This document shows, piece by piece, positions 44,201 through 52,927 of a stretch of 64,000 nt of DNA. Source of the stretch: Nitrospira sp. (GTDB taxonomy: Bacteria; Nitrospirota; Nitrospiria; Nitrospirales; Nitrospiraceae); the NCBI GenBank assembly GCA_018242765.1, contig JAFEBH010000002.1, positions 248,001 through 312,000 of the forward strand. Reading direction: 5' to 3'. Position 1 is the first letter of the stretch. The number at the start of each line of letters is the position of its first letter. The notes under the pieces are model-generated. The model was not told where the DNA came from, searched no databases, and saw only the letters and a program-made list of their open reading frames with translations. Both the position numbers and the translations under genes were made by a program.

Positions 44201-44971
44201 CTACATACCATGAATCGGCGCGTTGTACTCAAAGATTGCGAATATCTCCTGATTCCCTTTTTTCCCTTTGATGGGGGACGGAACGGTTTTCAGCGTCCGG
44301 AGCCCCAATTCCTCGGCAAATCGTGTCACTCGTTGAGCCACCTCCGTTCGCTGGCCCTCATCCCGTACGATTCCCCCCCGACCAACCTGCCCCTTACCGA
44401 CTTCAAATTGCGGCTTGATCAATGCCACGACCCTCGCCTGCGGCCGGAGAAACTGCGTGACGGCCGGAAGGACTTTCGTCAACGAGATAAACGAGACATC
44501 GATCACGACCAGATGAATCGGGTCTAGAACGGCAGACCGCTCCATATAGCGAATATTGGTCCGCTCAAGCAGCACGACACGGGGGTCATGACGAAGCCGC
44601 CAATCGAATTGCCCGTAGCCCACATCAACGGCATAGACCTTCATCGCTCCCCGCTGAAGCAAACAGTCAGTGAAGCCGCCCGTTGAACACCCAACATCGA
44701 GACACATCCATCCCCGTGGATCGATCATCCCGGCGTCTAGGGCCGCGTCGAGTTTCTCCCCACCTCGGCCGACAAACGGCTGATCCTCTCCGACAATCTC
44801 GATCGTGGCATTGGCAGGAATCAACCTGGACGGTTTGTCGACAAGCACCCCGTCACTCCTGACCTTTCCAGCAAGAATCATCCGTACGGCGGCATCACGA
44901 CTCTGAACCAGACCCTGAGCCGTCAACACCTGGTCACAGCGATGTTTCTCGGGTCGCACTCGTGTCGTCAT
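44201..44971 (-). CDS. tlyA: TlyA-family rRNA 2'-O-methyltransferase / haemolysin-like
   Basis: 256 residues from ATG 44971; ATG 44995 is possible. An N-terminal S4 RNA-binding domain (DQVLTAQGLVQSRDAAVRMI and SRLIPANATIEIVGED) leads to an FtsJ-like methyltransferase: CLDVGCSTGGFTDCLLQRGA, VYAVDVGYGQFDWRLRHDPR, VVIDVSFISLTKVLPAV and LIKPQFEVGKGQVG. Role: 2'-O-methylation of 16S/23S rRNA. In other bacteria this gene lies near xseB and xseA, as here, although a repeat separates them. Confidence 0.93.
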   Translation of the reverse strand: MTTRVRPEKHRCDQVLTAQGLVQSRDAAVRMILAGKVRSDGVLVDKPSRLIPANATIEIVGEDQPFVGRGGEKLDAALDAGMIDPRGWMCLDVGCSTGGFTDCLLQRGAMKVYAVDVGYGQFDWRLRHDPRVVLLERTNIRYMERSAVLDPIHLVVIDVSFISLTKVLPAVTQFLRPQARVVALIKPQFEVGKGQVGRGGIVRDEGQRTEVAQRVTRFAEELGLRTLKTVPSPIKGKKGNQEIFAIFEYNAPIHGM

Positions 44972-45105
44972 GCGCTTCAATAAAGGGGAGGACAAAAAAG
45001 AACCGAGGATCAGCGGAACAACCGACTAGCTGTGTGTTGAAAAACCTAGCACCGCCTTAAGAAATGATCGCCGCATATAGCCGCCGACCGGATCTGGATG
45101 CCCTG

Positions 45106-45229
45106 CAGGCTGTTCAGAAAGGTCGTCCAGCAAGGCCGCAGCGAGCGAAGGGGCAACTCGTACTCTATCCCGTACGTTGAGCCTCTGAGCGACGCGAGAA
45201 CGCTGCCGGCGGCCATTCTCAACAGCCTG
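45106..45229. repeat. MITE-like intergenic repeat (family A), full copy
   Basis: Bounded by inverted ends CAGGCTGTTCAGAAAGG (45106-45122) and CCATTCTCAACAGCCTG (45213-45229), which match 15 of 17 when one is reversed. Interior blocks CCAGCAAGGCCGCAGCGAGC, GTACGTTGAGCCTCTGAGCG and GCGAGAACGCTGCCGG are shared in degenerate form with 31314-31417. The right end directly abuts the xseB stop codon (45230-45232). Confidence 0.8.
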
Positions 45230-45487
45230 CTAAGCGTCTTCGGCGGAACCGACGACATCAATGTCATCCGAGGTGAACGCTCGCAGCTGCTTCTTCCCAT
45301 TCTTATCTTGAACGAGCACTTCGACTTTGCGCTCGGCCTCTTCCAAGACTTTGAGGCAACTCTTGGACAGTCGAATGCCCTCTTCGAAAATCTTCAACGA
45401 CTCATCAAGGGGCAGATCCCCTTTTTCCAGCTCCCCCACGATGACTTCCAAGCGAGCCATCGCCTGTTCAAATTTCACCCCAGCCAC
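45230..45487 (-). CDS. xseB: Exodeoxyribonuclease VII small subunit
   Basis: 85 residues. FEQAMARLEVIVGELEKGDL and PLDESLKIFEEGIRLSKSCL are the conserved XseB helices. Role: partner of XseA in exonuclease VII. It starts 49 bp after xseA on the same strand. The stop codon lies exactly at the border of a MITE-like repeat, and the C-terminal SDDIDVVGSAEDA may reflect truncation or replacement by the insertion. Length is otherwise normal. Confidence 0.94.
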   Translation of the reverse strand: MAGVKFEQAMARLEVIVGELEKGDLPLDESLKIFEEGIRLSKSCLKVLEEAERKVEVLVQDKNGKKQLRAFTSDDIDVVGSAEDA

Positions 45488-45536
45488 AATCTTCTCCCTT
45501 CAAAGTCGATTATTATAGCGAAGCTCCAGTACGATT

Positions 45537-46934
45537 TTAAACGGATAGATTCGACTTCACTTCCTTCACCGTACAACGAACCTGGCCGTTGGCAAGACGG
45601 GCAACGACCTCGTCTCCGACGGCCACTTGCCCGACATCTCGAATGATCTGATGCCTCGGCACCGTTTCGAGAATTGCGTATCCGCGCTCCAGAACCGCAA
45701 GCGGACTCAACCCATTCAATCTCCTGAGGGTGCTGCGTGCCAGTTGCATCTGATGGGTCAGGGTATGATCCATCGCAGCGGCCAAACGCAACTGCAGCTG
45801 CGGGATAACCCCCAGCTCTCGACGCACGTGAAAGACCGGGTTTTGCGACATCAGCGCTTGTGTCCAGGCCTGCGCATCTGCGATGGCACACCTCAGCGTG
45901 GCCTGTGCCGCTTCTCGCATGCCTGTCATAGCGTCATCCACCCGCTGCGCCTCTTTGAGAATTCTCAGCCGAATATGACTCATATGGGCCAGCACGAGAT
46001 CAAGTCGCTGATGCTGATCCAAGCACTGTGCGGTAATCGCTTGCCGACAACGAGCGACGAACATATCCAGCCGTTCAACAAGTTCCGCTAAGACGGGAAC
46101 AACCAGTTCAGCGGCAGCAGAGGGTGTTGGGGCTCTGACATCTGCGGCAAAGTCGGTCAGCGTCACGTCCGTCTCATGTCCTACGGCTGATACGATAGGC
46201 ACCGTTGAGGCGGCCACCGCTCGGACCACGATTTCTTCGTTGAAACTCCACAGATCTTCCAATGATCCACCGCCCCGTCCAACAATCATGACGTCGACGA
46301 ACCCCAGCTTATTCAGGGTCTCAATGGCTTCCACGATCTGCTCCGCCGCCCCACCCCCTTGCACTGAGACCGGCACAAGAATAATGCGCACGATGGGACA
46401 TCGACGGTGCAAGACCGCCATCATGTCTCGAACCGCTGCCCCAGTCGCTGAGGTCACAAGGCCGACGGTCCGTGGAAACTCTGGAAGTGAACGTTTACGT
46501 GTAACATCGAAGAGTCCCTCATCTTCCAGGCGGCGCTTCAGTTGCTCAAACGCTAATTGCAGCGCGCCCAGCCCCTGGGGCTCCACATGATCTAGGATGA
46601 GCTGATATTCCCCTCGAGGCTCATAGACGGAGAGTCGCCCCCGCACGATGACATGGAGACCGTCTTCTAGGCCGAATCGCAATCGAAGGGCGGTTGATCG
46701 AAAGATTACGGCACGAACCTGACTCGTCTGATCCTTGAGGGTACAATACAGATGCCCGGACCCTGGCGCGCGCAGGTTCGAAATCTCTCCCTCGAGCCAT
46801 ACCTCCGAAAAGGACGTCTCGAGCGAGGCCCGCACCATGGCGGTCAATGCTGAGACAGTGAGCACCTGTCTCGAAGACGAATCGAGAGCGAAGAGAGACG
46901 AAGGCGGCTGGGTCTGTGTGAGTCCTCTTCTCAT
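45537..46934 (-). CDS. xseA: Exodeoxyribonuclease VII large subunit
   Basis: 465 residues from ATG 46934; the frame extends to 47108 but would overlap the YmdB-type gene. An OB-fold domain (VWLEGEISNLRAPGSGHLYC and TLKDQTSQVRAVIFRSTALR) leads to the catalytic region FPRTVGLVTSATGAAVRDMM, IVGRGGGSLEDLWSFNEEIV and SAVGHETDVTLTDFAADVRA with PTPSAAAE. A long C-terminal coiled coil follows. Role: exonuclease VII. The upstream gene ends 70 bp earlier. Confidence 0.96.
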   Translation of the reverse strand: MRRGLTQTQPPSSLFALDSSSRQVLTVSALTAMVRASLETSFSEVWLEGEISNLRAPGSGHLYCTLKDQTSQVRAVIFRSTALRLRFGLEDGLHVIVRGRLSVYEPRGEYQLILDHVEPQGLGALQLAFEQLKRRLEDEGLFDVTRKRSLPEFPRTVGLVTSATGAAVRDMMAVLHRRCPIVRIILVPVSVQGGGAAEQIVEAIETLNKLGFVDVMIVGRGGGSLEDLWSFNEEIVVRAVAASTVPIVSAVGHETDVTLTDFAADVRAPTPSAAAELVVPVLAELVERLDMFVARCRQAITAQCLDQHQRLDLVLAHMSHIRLRILKEAQRVDDAMTGMREAAQATLRCAIADAQAWTQALMSQNPVFHVRRELGVIPQLQLRLAAAMDHTLTHQMQLARSTLRRLNGLSPLAVLERGYAILETVPRHQIIRDVGQVAVGDEVVARLANGQVRCTVKEVKSNLSV

Positions 46935-47004
46935 GAAACCCGTGAGGCACTCAGCAGCGTACTGAGACAGCTCTGGATACGTGCGACAATAAGTGATGCT
47001 TCGC

Positions 47005-47784
47005 TTAATCGAACTGGCGAATCCGTTCGAACGCCACGGCCTTGCCCAAGCGCGTATCCAGCTCGAGCAGAACGGCACAAAACACCGACGGCCCTGAGGC
47101 AACTTCAAATCGCCTCGGCATGCCGGTCAAGAACTTCTCGATGGCGAGTTCCTTTTTCACACCGATGACGGAATGGAGCGGTCCCGTCATGCCGATATCC
47201 GTGATATAGGCGGTGCCCTTCGGAAGGATCTGCTCATCGGCCGTTTGCACATGGGTATGGGTCCCGACGACGGCCGTCACCTCCCCGTCTAAAAAATGCC
47301 CCATCGCCATTTTTTCAGACGACGCTTCCGCATGCATGTCGACGATGATGGCTGAGGTTTCCCGTTTCAACCTCGACACCTCACGTTTGGCCGTCTGGAA
47401 TGGACAATCGATCGTCGGCATGTACACGCGACCCATCACTTGGAGAACGGCCAATCGCTCACCCCCTGCGGTCTCAATCACCACGCTCCCGCTTCCAGGT
47501 ACTCCCGAAGGATAGTTTGCCGGACGCAGCAATCGCGGTTCACGCGAAAAATAGTCAACGGCTTCCTTTTTATCCCACGCATGATTGCCCGTCGTGACAA
47601 CTGAGACGCCGGTGTCGAAGAGTTCTTCGGCCAACTCCGGCGTGATGCCGAATCCGCCTGCCACATTTTCTCCATTGGCGATGACCGCATCGACTTGGCG
47701 CTGAGCCACCAGACGAGGTACCGCTCGGGCAAGCGCTCGACGGCCTGGCTCCCCCATGACGTCGCCGATACACAACACCTTCAT
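47005..47784 (-). CDS. ymdB: YmdB/TIGR00282-type metallophosphodiesterase
   Basis: 259 residues. Metal-binding motifs CIGDVMGEPGRRAL, VIANGENVAGGFGITPELAE, TTGNHAWDKKE, VDMHAEASSEKMAMGHFLDG and VVGTHTHVQTADEQILPKGT are all present. Role: phosphodiesterase linked to cyclic nucleotide turnover and RNA metabolism. Its start overlaps the rny stop by 4 bp (ATGA), which shows co-translation. rny-ymdB is a known conserved pair. Confidence 0.95.
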   Translation of the reverse strand: MKVLCIGDVMGEPGRRALARAVPRLVAQRQVDAVIANGENVAGGFGITPELAEELFDTGVSVVTTGNHAWDKKEAVDYFSREPRLLRPANYPSGVPGSGSVVIETAGGERLAVLQVMGRVYMPTIDCPFQTAKREVSRLKRETSAIIVDMHAEASSEKMAMGHFLDGEVTAVVGTHTHVQTADEQILPKGTAYITDIGMTGPLHSVIGVKKELAIEKFLTGMPRRFEVASGPSVFCAVLLELDTRLGKAVAFERIRQFD

Positions 47785-49361
47785 TTGGCGTATTCCACGT
47801 ACCGGCTTTCCCGAATCACCGTCACCTTGATTTGGCCCGGATAGGTCAACTCCTGTTCGATCTTTTTTGCCAGCTCGCGTGAGAGCTGGAACGATTCCGC
47901 ATCCGTGATGTCTTCCTGTCGAACAATGACCCGAATTTCACGGCCCGCTTGGATGGCGTATGCCTTCTGAACCCCTTTGTGCCCGGTTGCGAGCGATTCC
48001 AATTTTTCCAATCGCTTCACGTACGACTCAAGTGCTTCGCGCCTGGCTCCAGGGCGTGCGGCCGATAAGGCCTCAGCCGCGGCCACTAATACGCTCTCCG
48101 GACAAATCGGCTCCACCTGCTCATGATGCGCCGCGATAGCGTTGACGATCTTTGCCGACTCGCCATACTTCTTGGCGATCTCAGCCCCCAGCATGGCATG
48201 CGGACCCTCCTCTTCATGACTGACAGCCTTGCCGATATCATGAAGAAGGGCACCTCGCCGAGCCAACTTCACATCGAGACCCAACTCCGACGCCATGATG
48301 CCGCAGATGTAGGACGCTTCGCGGGCATGATAGAGATTGTTCTGGCCGTAACTCGTTCGATATTTCAGACGGCCCAAGACCTTAATCAGCTCCGGATTAA
48401 AATCTGAGAGGCCCAGTTCAAAGATAATCTTCTCGGCCTCTTCGTACATCAACTTGTCGATGTCGACCTTGACCTTTTCGACGATCTCCTCGATACGCGT
48501 GGGATGGATGCGTCCGTCGTGCATCAGACGCTCCAGAGATACTTTTGCAATCTCGCGCCGCAAGGGATCGAACCCAGAGATAATCACCGCCTCAGGTGTT
48601 TCATCGATGATGAGATCAATACCGGTCGCCGCTTCCAGTGCACGGATATTGCGTCCTTCACGACCAATGATCCGCCCCTTCATGGCATCGTTCGGTATGG
48701 GGACAACTGAAATCGTCGACTCCGACACGTAGTCACGAACCACACGTTGAATCGATGAGGTAATGATTTCCCGCGCCTCCCGCTCGGCGTTTTCGCGAGC
48801 CTCTTCAATGGTCCGCTTGGCGATCCCAACGGCATCCAGTCTCGCCTGCGATTCCATTTCGACGATCAACTGTTTCTTCGCTTCTTCAGCCGTCATGCCC
48901 GCCACACGCTCTAAGGCCTCACGGTGCTCCCGCTCCGCCTTGGCGCAGGCCGCCTCTTTCACCGTCAACCCTTCCTCCCGTTTCGAGAAATCCTGCTCGC
49001 GTTTCCGTGCTTCATTCTCGCGTTTTTCTATGGCCGTCAACTTTCCATCGAGGACACCTTCTCGCTGGATGAGCCGTTTTTCCACCCCTGACAATTCACC
49101 CAACTTCGCCTTTTGTTCCTGCTCGAACTCAGACTTTGCCTTAAACGCAAGGTCCTTCGCCTCAAACCTGGCTTCCTTGATCAGGTTTTCGGCTTCTCGT
49201 TGTGCATTCTGCACAACCTGTTTCGCAAGTTCTTCGGCCTCCGCCTGTTTCGCCCCCATCACACGGCGCCGCAGCAGCTCAAAGACCCCTGCTCCAACCA
49301 CGGCACCGACAATCAGAGACAGTACGATGGACACAATCGTTGCAGTAGAAATGGGAGTCAC
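47781..49361 (-). CDS. rny: Ribonuclease Y
   Basis: 526 residues. An N-terminal membrane helix (IVSIVLSLIVGAVVGAGVF) is followed by a long coiled coil (residues ~35-180), a KH domain (MKGRIIGREGRNIRALEAAT and GIDLIIDETPEAVIISGF) and an HD domain (ARRGALLHDIGKAVSHEEEG, AIAAHHEQVEP). Role: membrane-anchored endoribonuclease initiating mRNA decay. It is the first gene of the rny-ymdB-xseA-xseB string. No unusual residues seen. Confidence 0.97.
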   Translation of the reverse strand: MTPISTATIVSIVLSLIVGAVVGAGVFELLRRRVMGAKQAEAEELAKQVVQNAQREAENLIKEARFEAKDLAFKAKSEFEQEQKAKLGELSGVEKRLIQREGVLDGKLTAIEKRENEARKREQDFSKREEGLTVKEAACAKAEREHREALERVAGMTAEEAKKQLIVEMESQARLDAVGIAKRTIEEARENAEREAREIITSSIQRVVRDYVSESTISVVPIPNDAMKGRIIGREGRNIRALEAATGIDLIIDETPEAVIISGFDPLRREIAKVSLERLMHDGRIHPTRIEEIVEKVKVDIDKLMYEEAEKIIFELGLSDFNPELIKVLGRLKYRTSYGQNNLYHAREASYICGIMASELGLDVKLARRGALLHDIGKAVSHEEEGPHAMLGAEIAKKYGESAKIVNAIAAHHEQVEPICPESVLVAAAEALSAARPGARREALESYVKRLEKLESLATGHKGVQKAYAIQAGREIRVIVRQEDITDAESFQLSRELAKKIEQELTYPGQIKVTVIRESRYVEYAK

Positions 49362-49660
49362 CCCCTTCTTAGATTTCGCCCGGCCAACTCCGTTTGGCCC
49401 GAGCTAGGCACACCAAGACACGTCACGGACAACAGGTACGATTCGGACAGGTGCGGTGGATGATGAAGGAGGGGCCTTAGGAGACTATCGGTTCTTTGAC
49501 TTGGAAGCACAGGGGTTCATCAGGATACAACTCACGACTCCGCCGGATTTCGCTGTGCATCTCACACATCAGGGGCATCAATGCGCGGCGGTGAAGAACG
49601 CAGCAACGGACTCTGAATCATCACTCTGTCCGTCCGTCCTCTACCAAGACCATGCGCCGT

Positions 49661-49688
49661 GAAAACCTATCCGTCCTTAGACGGATGG
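49661..49688 (-). terminator. Rho-independent terminator downstream of zapA
   Basis: ATCCGTC (49669-49675) pairs with GACGGAT (49680-49686), extended by two more pairs. On the minus strand the stem is followed by TTTTC. It lies ~210 bp beyond the zapA stop. Confidence 0.6.
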
Positions 49689-49689
49689 A

Positions 49690-49880
49690 ACTGGTTGACC
49701 ACGCATGATCCGTACACTGAGCCCCCTGATGAACAAACACTTCGTATCCCTTCAGAACAATACTGCCTGTGGCTTTCTCGACGCTATTTCCAAGTCATTC
49801 AACGATTCAACCTTGTGGCCCTAACCTGATCCACCTGCACTGACTTATCTATACGATAACAAAGGGACTCTTTGAAAGCA
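49690..49880 (-). ncRNA. Possible structured RNA (6S RNA position)
   Basis: The ~190 bp between the zapA stop and the terminator at 49661-49688 has no open frame. A closing stem is visible on the minus strand: GGTT-AG-GGCCAC pairs with GTGGTC-AACC across an irregular interior. In many Gram-negatives 6S RNA lies directly downstream of zapA, as here. I cannot confirm the 6S core, so this rests mainly on synteny and size. Confidence 0.3.
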
Positions 49881-49895
49881 AGGCGAATCACCACG

Positions 49896-50192
49896 CTATC
49901 GAAAGAGCGACGACGGCATCTGCTCCTCGATCGATTCCATTAAGGTCACCATCCGCCGTTCGACATCGGCCTCCCCCTGGACCCGTTTCTTTTCGGATTC
50001 AAAGAGTTGATGGGCAAGATTAATCGCGGTGAGCACGGCCAACTTCGAGGGCGTCGTCGTCTTCATCCCCTCCGCGAGGTGTTTCATATGGTCGTCGACA
50101 AAATGAGCCAGCCGCCGAACATAGACATCATCACTGTCTCCGGTGATGGCATACCGTTGACCATAAATTTCCACATCAATGGTCTTAGTCAA
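49896..50192 (-). CDS. zapA: Cell division protein ZapA
   Basis: 98 residues from TTG 50192, chosen because GGAGG lies 6 bases upstream and the protein then starts LTKTIDVEIYGQRYAITGDS, the family opening. DDVYVRRLAHFVDDHMKHLA and KLAVLTAINLAHQLFESEKK match ZapA. Role: promotes FtsZ bundling at the division site. The start overlaps the zapB stop codon by a few bases. A frame extending to 50225 is not needed. Confidence 0.9.
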   Translation of the reverse strand: MTKTIDVEIYGQRYAITGDSDDVYVRRLAHFVDDHMKHLAEGMKTTTPSKLAVLTAINLAHQLFESEKKRVQGEADVERRMVTLMESIEEQMPSSLFR

Positions 50193-50439
50193 TGGCCACC
50201 TCCTTCGGCTCCTCGATACACTCAATCAGCTCGATCTCGCTCATGACTTTTTCGATTCGCGTTTTGATATCCACTCGCTCCATTTCCCATCTGCGATTCA
50301 TATCATCTTGCTGGGCCAACTGCTGGCGAGCCGTTTTGAGCTCCTCCTCCAAGAGTCCGTTCTTTCGCTTGAGCTCTTGAACGAGCTTGACCAGGTCACG
50401 AATTCGCGTTTCGAGCGCATCCAGTCGATCCAATGACAT
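50185..50439 (-). CDS. zapB: ZapB-like coiled-coil protein
   Basis: 84 residues from ATG 50439, which has AGAGGGGATG upstream; an ATG at 50445 is too close. The product is a single coiled coil (LETRIRDLVKLVQELKRKNG then LLEEELKTARQQLAQQDDMN). The name is based on coiled-coil type and the adjacent zapA; sequence alone is not distinctive. It overlaps the zapA start and is co-translated. Confidence 0.7.
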   Translation of the reverse strand: MSLDRLDALETRIRDLVKLVQELKRKNGLLEEELKTARQQLAQQDDMNRRWEMERVDIKTRIEKVMSEIELIECIEEPKEVAID

Positions 50440-50505
50440 AATCATCCCCTCTTGGTTATGACCACCACAGATTGTGGCGCACTATAAAAATTTCACAAGA
50501 TCCTG

Positions 50506-52788
50506 TCAAGAAACGGTTTTGGGCGCCCCGGATAAACGCAGATATTCCTTGTAACTGCGGAGCACCCGCTTCACGTATTGCCGGGTCTCTTGGTACTGAA
50601 TCAACTCTACGAACTCATCCTCGCTTCGACCGCGATATGTCGTTGCCCAGGCCCCCACGACGACCGGGCCGGCGTTATACGCGGCGATCGCTTGAGCCAC
50701 ATTGCCTGAAAACTGCGCCAAGAGCTGTTCCACATACCGCACACCGATCCGAATGTTGACTTCCTGATCGAACAGATCCTCGCGAGATACGCTTGGCAGG
50801 TGATGTTGCTGAGCCACCGTATTGGCCGTGGTCGGCATCACTTGCATCAAACCAATGGCGCCGACGCGTGACACGGCTTTCCAATCATACTGGCTTTCCT
50901 CTCGGATGATCGCGGCGACTAAAAAGGGGTCTACGCCGTTGGTCGCCGACATCTTAATCGTCGGAATCAATCCGGTCGGATAGGCCACGTTCCACAAACC
51001 CTCGGCAATGGTCCCGCCGGTCCTTTCCAACTTCTCGCGAAATCGCGATCGCACAAGGCGTAAGGCATGGTGATACGCGCCGACCTCATTCAGCATGATG
51101 GATAAGGCCGCCAATACCTCAGGATCCCGACTATACCGATCCGTCAAGACGCTCAGCTCTCTTGCGGCATCCTGCTCCCGGCCCAGCAACCGCAGCTCAA
51201 CCGCTCGCTTGAAGGCTGGTTGTTGTTCGATCTGACTCCGATTGACGACCTGATTCTCCTGAGCCAGCCCGTGACCGGCCTCAGAAATGGGTTGGACGGC
51301 CAACACTGGTGCCACCGCCGGATCCTGTTCCATCCGTGCGGGAAGCTGGCCTCCTCCCTGCTCGCGTGCCAGCTGGCAATAGTAGGTGTACGGGAACCGT
51401 TGGCAGAGCTGTGCAAACAGGTCCTTCGCCTTGGCATCTCCAAGCTGCCCATGGGCACGCGCAATCCAGTAGAGCGCTTGTGGCTCCACATCGCTATCCT
51501 TTTGGTCGACAATCTGCTGCCACACCCGGATCGCCTCCCGCTGACGATCTGTTCGATAGAGCAACCACCCCTCCCGCCATTGTGCCTCGGTTCGTTGAGA
51601 AGCGGGTTCACCCATCTTGGCAACATGCCGATACCGTTCGGCCGCCTCGTCGAAACGTGATTGATCCTCGAGCCAGATTCCAGCGAACAAGTTGACCTGG
51701 CCCTTCTGCTCCGGAGTCAAAGTCCGCCTTGACAGCGTGCGACACAAATCCAACAGCTTCTCTCCCAACCCCTGGCGGAGATAGACTCTCGCCAACCAGA
51801 CCGTCGCTTCATCCGTCCGAGGCCCTTGGTCCTCGGTCAGCACAGAGAAGGTCTCGCGCGCCTGGTCATAATTCTTGAGCCGAACCTGTGCGATTCCCAA
51901 TTTGAGCTTGGCATCCGCGCGTTGTGGAGAGGAAGGATCCAGAGCCATGAACTTTTTGAGCTCATCGATCGCTTCCGCATGGAGTGACTGTGCCAGAAAC
52001 ACCTGGGCACGCTCATAATAGAGGTCAGGAGAGGCACTCCAGGATGCACCTCCGTTGTTGCCCGCCAGCAACCCCTCGGCCTCCTTCGCCTCCTTCGTTT
52101 GTGGGAACTTCACCCAGAGCTGCTTTAACGTCTCTCGAGCTTCGGCTAGCTGACTTTCGCGGAGATAACACGAGGCCATCCGCAGCCAGGCTTGTGCGAT
52201 TTGAGGGTCTTTGTCGTTTCCACTCACCGCTTTCGCAAGCCACGAGATGGCCTCGGGGCAACTGGAGGCTCGGTACCAGGCTTCCCCGGCACGGAGCGCG
52301 ACCAGATTGAGAAGGTTGGAATCGGGAACCGCTTGCGACACTCCCTCGAACATCGCTGCAGCCTCCTTGACCTCCCCCAGTCGTAAATGGGCCTCCCCGA
52401 TCCAGAATCGGATGTAATCGTCGAGGACAGGAACGTCTTGTTGTGCGGCTCGGAGATACGGCAGCGCGGCAGCAGGATTGCGATCCATCAGAATCACGCC
52501 GGAGAGTAAGCCGGCCCGCTTCGCCCAGATCGACGCCGGAGCCCCCTCCATCACCTTGCGGAGACGTTCGAGTTTCAGTGCAACGACTTGATCCTTCGTG
52601 AGGACATTTCCCAGTCGTTCCCTCGGCCAGACCGCTGCCAGAAAACAGTCTTCGGAAGACGCACAGTTCTCGTGGTTCGTTTGTTCCAGCGCGGCGACTT
52701 GTGCGGCGTGCGCGTCATGCACAGACACCCCCACGCTGAGCAACGTCAAATAGAGACCGAGAATCAGCGACACGTTATGGTTCCTCAT
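50506..52788 (-). CDS. slt: Soluble lytic murein transglycosylase (Slt70-like)
   Basis: 760 residues from ATG 52788, where a signal peptide (VSLILGLYLTLLSVGVSVHDAHA) begins; a frame to 52833 adds residues without support. TPR-like helices fill the N-terminal two-thirds (LPYLRAAQQDVPVLDDYIRF, WIGEAHLRLGEVKEAAAMF). The catalytic domain has AAIIREESQYDWKAVSRVGA, IGLMQVMPTTANTVA and AIAAYNAGPVVVGAW. The Glu in REESQ is catalytic. Role: periplasmic cleavage of peptidoglycan strands. Confidence 0.95.
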   Translation of the reverse strand: MRNHNVSLILGLYLTLLSVGVSVHDAHAAQVAALEQTNHENCASSEDCFLAAVWPRERLGNVLTKDQVVALKLERLRKVMEGAPASIWAKRAGLLSGVILMDRNPAAALPYLRAAQQDVPVLDDYIRFWIGEAHLRLGEVKEAAAMFEGVSQAVPDSNLLNLVALRAGEAWYRASSCPEAISWLAKAVSGNDKDPQIAQAWLRMASCYLRESQLAEARETLKQLWVKFPQTKEAKEAEGLLAGNNGGASWSASPDLYYERAQVFLAQSLHAEAIDELKKFMALDPSSPQRADAKLKLGIAQVRLKNYDQARETFSVLTEDQGPRTDEATVWLARVYLRQGLGEKLLDLCRTLSRRTLTPEQKGQVNLFAGIWLEDQSRFDEAAERYRHVAKMGEPASQRTEAQWREGWLLYRTDRQREAIRVWQQIVDQKDSDVEPQALYWIARAHGQLGDAKAKDLFAQLCQRFPYTYYCQLAREQGGGQLPARMEQDPAVAPVLAVQPISEAGHGLAQENQVVNRSQIEQQPAFKRAVELRLLGREQDAARELSVLTDRYSRDPEVLAALSIMLNEVGAYHHALRLVRSRFREKLERTGGTIAEGLWNVAYPTGLIPTIKMSATNGVDPFLVAAIIREESQYDWKAVSRVGAIGLMQVMPTTANTVAQQHHLPSVSREDLFDQEVNIRIGVRYVEQLLAQFSGNVAQAIAAYNAGPVVVGAWATTYRGRSEDEFVELIQYQETRQYVKRVLRSYKEYLRLSGAPKTVS

Positions 52789-52927
52789 GGTTACCCATCG
52801 CAATGCACTTAGCACCATTATATACAGAGCCACTCACAATGGAAAAAGAATTGCAGGTCGGTGAGTGGCCGGCTCGTATGCGAGGCAACCTGCGCTGTGA
52901 TAGGCTGCCCATCCAGCGAGGAATCAT

